Shown here: positions 62,375 through 64,000 of the stretch, piece by piece | How positions within the stretch are numbered: the stretch's first letter is position 1 | Layout: each line of letters starts with the position of its first letter | Assembly: GCF_000152965.1 (NCBI RefSeq) | Contig: NZ_CH902583.1 | Span: 4,032,219 to 4,096,218 of the forward strand | Source of the DNA: Roseobacter sp. MED193 | GTDB taxonomy: Bacteria > Pseudomonadota > Alphaproteobacteria > Rhodobacterales > Rhodobacteraceae | DNA: 64,000 nucleotides | Direction: 5' to 3' | Program-made: the position numbers and the translations under genes | Notes under the pieces: generated by a model | Told to the model about the DNA's origin: nothing | What the model saw: only the letters and a program-made list of their open reading frames with translations | Databases searched by the model: none

Positions 62375-64000
62375 AGAGCCTCGGCTTTTTCCAATTTCTC
62401 GAGGGCCCGCATCCACAACAGCTCAGCCCGCTCTAGTGCGGTGATGACCTCGGCATGTTTGCCCTGCCAAACCCGAGCCTCGTCTTTATTCTCAGGTTCG
62501 TAAAGCTCTGGGTCCGCCAGCTTGGCATCCAGCTTGTCTTTCATCTGGGTCAGCTTGGTGACGCGCTCTTCGGATTTGCGCGCCTCTTTGCGGAGCGCCA
62601 GGATAGCATCGCGGGAGGGGCGCGCCGGTTTGGGCTTTTCCTTCTTCGCTGGCTTGTCCTTGGGGGCGGGCTTGTCTTTTTCCAGCAGTAAGGCCCGATA
62701 AGAGGCCAGATCGCCCTCATAGGGTTTCACTGTGCCCTTTGACACCAGCCAAAGCCGATCTGCCACCAGGCTCAGCAGGTGCATATCGTGGCTGACCAGA
62801 ATCACCGCACCGGTATAGGCCGTCAGGGCCTCAACCAGCGCCTCGCGGCTTTCGATATCCAGGTGGTTTGTCGGCTCATCCAATATCAACAGATGCGGCG
62901 CATCCAATGTCGCCAGCAAGAGCGACAACCGTGCCTTTTGCCCGCCCGACAGGCGTCCGACTTCAGTATCGGCCTGATCGGCGCCCAGCCCAAATCCAGC
63001 CAAGCGGGCGCGGAGGCGGGCCTGGCCTTCACTCGCGCGCTCTCGCATCAGATGCTGAAGCGGTGTTTCATCAATATATAGCTCGTCCACCTGGTGCTGA
63101 GCAAAGAAGCCGATGCGCAGCTTGCTGGACTGTGCCATCTTGCCGCCCATTGGGGCCAGTCGCGCGGACAGCATCTTGGACAGGGTCGATTTGCCCTCGC
63201 CGTTTTTGCCCAATAGGGCAATACGATCGTCCTGATCGATACGCAGGTCCAGCTTGCTCAGGATCACCTTGCCATCATAGCCGACCTTGACGCCCTCGGT
63301 GGCAATGATCGGTGGCGACAGCTCTTCCGGTGTGGGAAAGGTGAAAACCGTACGTGCCGCATCTTCGGGCGCTCGGATGGTTTCCATCTTTTCCAGCATC
63401 TTAACCCGGCTTTGCGCCTGTTTGGCCTTACTGGCCTTGGCCTTGAAGCGATCGACAAAGCTCTGCAGATGCGCACGTCGCGCATCCTGCTTTTTGGCCT
63501 GGGCGGCCTGATTGGCCCGATTGGCAGCGCGCTGGCGGGCAAACTGGTCGTAGTTGCCGCCGTAATAGGTGACCTTTCGGTCTTCCAGGTGCAAGATACC
63601 GCCCACAGAGCGGTTCAACAGTTCCCGGTCGTGGCTGATGATGATGACCGTATGGGGGTACTTGACCAGATAGGCCTCCAACCAGAGCGCCCCTTCCAGA
63701 TCGAGATAGTTGGTCGGTTCGTCTAGCAACAACAAATCCGGCTCAGAAAACAATACAGCTGCCAAGGCAACCCGCATGCGCCAGCCGCCGGAAAAATCAG
63801 AACAGGGCCGCGCTTGGGCTTCTTCGTCAAATCCGAGACCTTTGAGAATCGAGGCCGCACGCGCTTCGGCTGACCAGGCATCAATATCCGCCAGCCGTGT
63901 CTGAACCTCGGCAATACGGGTTGGGTCTGTTGCGGTTTCCGCCTCAGCCATCAGTGCTGCGCGTTCGGTGTCTGCGGCCAGAACCGTGTCGATCAATGAC
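62371..64000 (-). CDS. ABC-F ATPase, 5' end outside the window
   Basis: The coding region continues past the right edge, so the N-terminal Walker A is missing. Visible parts are the first domain signature SDFSGGWRMRVALA and Walker B LLLLDEPTNYLD, a linker rich in Lys/Ala (AKASKAKQAQSRVKML), the second Walker A GKNGEGKST, signature LSGGQKARLSLLL, and LILDEPTNHLD. A C-terminal Lys/Pro/Glu coiled region follows. It resembles the YheS/ABCF group more than Uup. No stop or frameshift is seen in the part present. Confidence 0.92.
   Translation of the reverse strand, partial: SLIDTVLAADTERAALMAEAETATDPTRIAEVQTRLADIDAWSAEARAASILKGLGFDEEAQARPCSDFSGGWRMRVALAAVLFSEPDLLLLDEPTNYLDLEGALWLEAYLVKYPHTVIIISHDRELLNRSVGGILHLEDRKVTYYGGNYDQFARQRAANRANQAAQAKKQDARRAHLQSFVDRFKAKASKAKQAQSRVKMLEKMETIRAPEDAARTVFTFPTPEELSPPIIATEGVKVGYDGKVILSKLDLRIDQDDRIALLGKNGEGKSTLSKMLSARLAPMGGKMAQSSKLRIGFFAQHQVDELYIDETPLQHLMRERASEGQARLRARLAGFGLGADQADTEVGRLSGGQKARLSLLLATLDAPHLLILDEPTNHLDIESREALVEALTAYTGAVILVSHDMHLLSLVADRLWLVSKGTVKPYEGDLASYRALLLEKDKPAPKDKPAKKEKPKPARPSRDAILALRKEARKSEERVTKLTQMKDKLDAKLADPELYEPENKDEARVWQGKHAEVITALERAELLWMRALEKLEKAEAL

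Overview
The window reads as chromosomal core DNA of an alphaproteobacterium of the Rhodobacterales, most likely the Roseobacter group. The clues are moderately GC-rich DNA, tightly packed and often overlapping genes, DUF2927-, DUF4167- and DUF1499-type proteins, a DksA that keeps only one of the four zinc-finger cysteines, an alphaproteobacterial Fur, an OlsB-type acyltransferase, and familiar gene strings: dgt-argS-SPOR-nagZ-scpA-scpB, DUF177-rpmF-plsX-fabH-ihfA-merR, and lptF-lptG-lptD-surA-pdxA-rsmA. The genus cannot be fixed from the sequence alone. I see no phage, transposase, rRNA operon or CRISPR array.

Layout. 0-4 kb (minus): a MoxR ATPase and its VWA/CoxE-like partner, with a DUF2927 lipoprotein and a 55-residue membrane protein between them. 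4-7 kb: dksA, a flavin monooxygenase and exonuclease III. 7-9.8 kb: an unusual three-gene unit consisting of a short protein with four L(F/Y)SSGS repeats, a 382-residue protein I do not recognise, and a DMT/EamA transporter. It is preceded by an AT-rich control region holding a perfect 12-bp inverted repeat, and a perfect UUCG-capped hairpin follows the first gene. 9.8-18.3 kb: ErpA-like carrier, dGTPase, YciI protein, argS, SPOR protein, nagZ, scpA, scpB and a small conserved gene. 18.2-20.8 kb: MFS transporter, a double-length Dcd-family deaminase and tRNA-Pro(GGG). 20.9-25.8 kb (minus): the phospholipid/fatty-acid initiation cluster. 25.9-29.1 kb: bamE, olsB and an ABC-F ATPase.

29.4-38.5 kb: an SDR dehydrogenase, a FemAB-like GNAT, tyrS, anmK, a cupin, selO, a DEAD-box helicase with a structured leader, and fur. 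38.7-41.1 kb: a second DMT transporter and enolase, the latter behind two LacI-type operator-like palindromes. 41.3-47.4 kb: two GNATs, a nucleoside hydrolase, mazG, and an M20 amidohydrolase followed by two overlapping agmatinase-family genes. 47.4-51.3 kb: DUF1499 protein, a small secreted protein, prfA-prmC and a DUF4167 protein. 51.3-58.9 kb (minus): the LPS-export and outer-membrane chaperone operon. 59.2-64 kb: pepA-holC, then a retropepsin-like protease, a MarC protein and a second ABC-F ATPase cut off by the window edge.

Several groups act together. LptF/G/D, SurA and BamE serve outer-membrane biogenesis. NagZ, AnmK and the SPOR protein fit peptidoglycan turnover. ScpA/ScpB and IHF alpha act on the chromosome. 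ArgS, TyrS, PrfA, PrmC, RsmA, L32 and the ABC-F proteins act on translation. The strongest candidate for something undescribed is the 7.0-9.8 kb repeat-peptide unit. Secondary leads are the structured RNA leaders at 37.8 and 50.3 kb and the structure-rich repeat at 31.4 kb.
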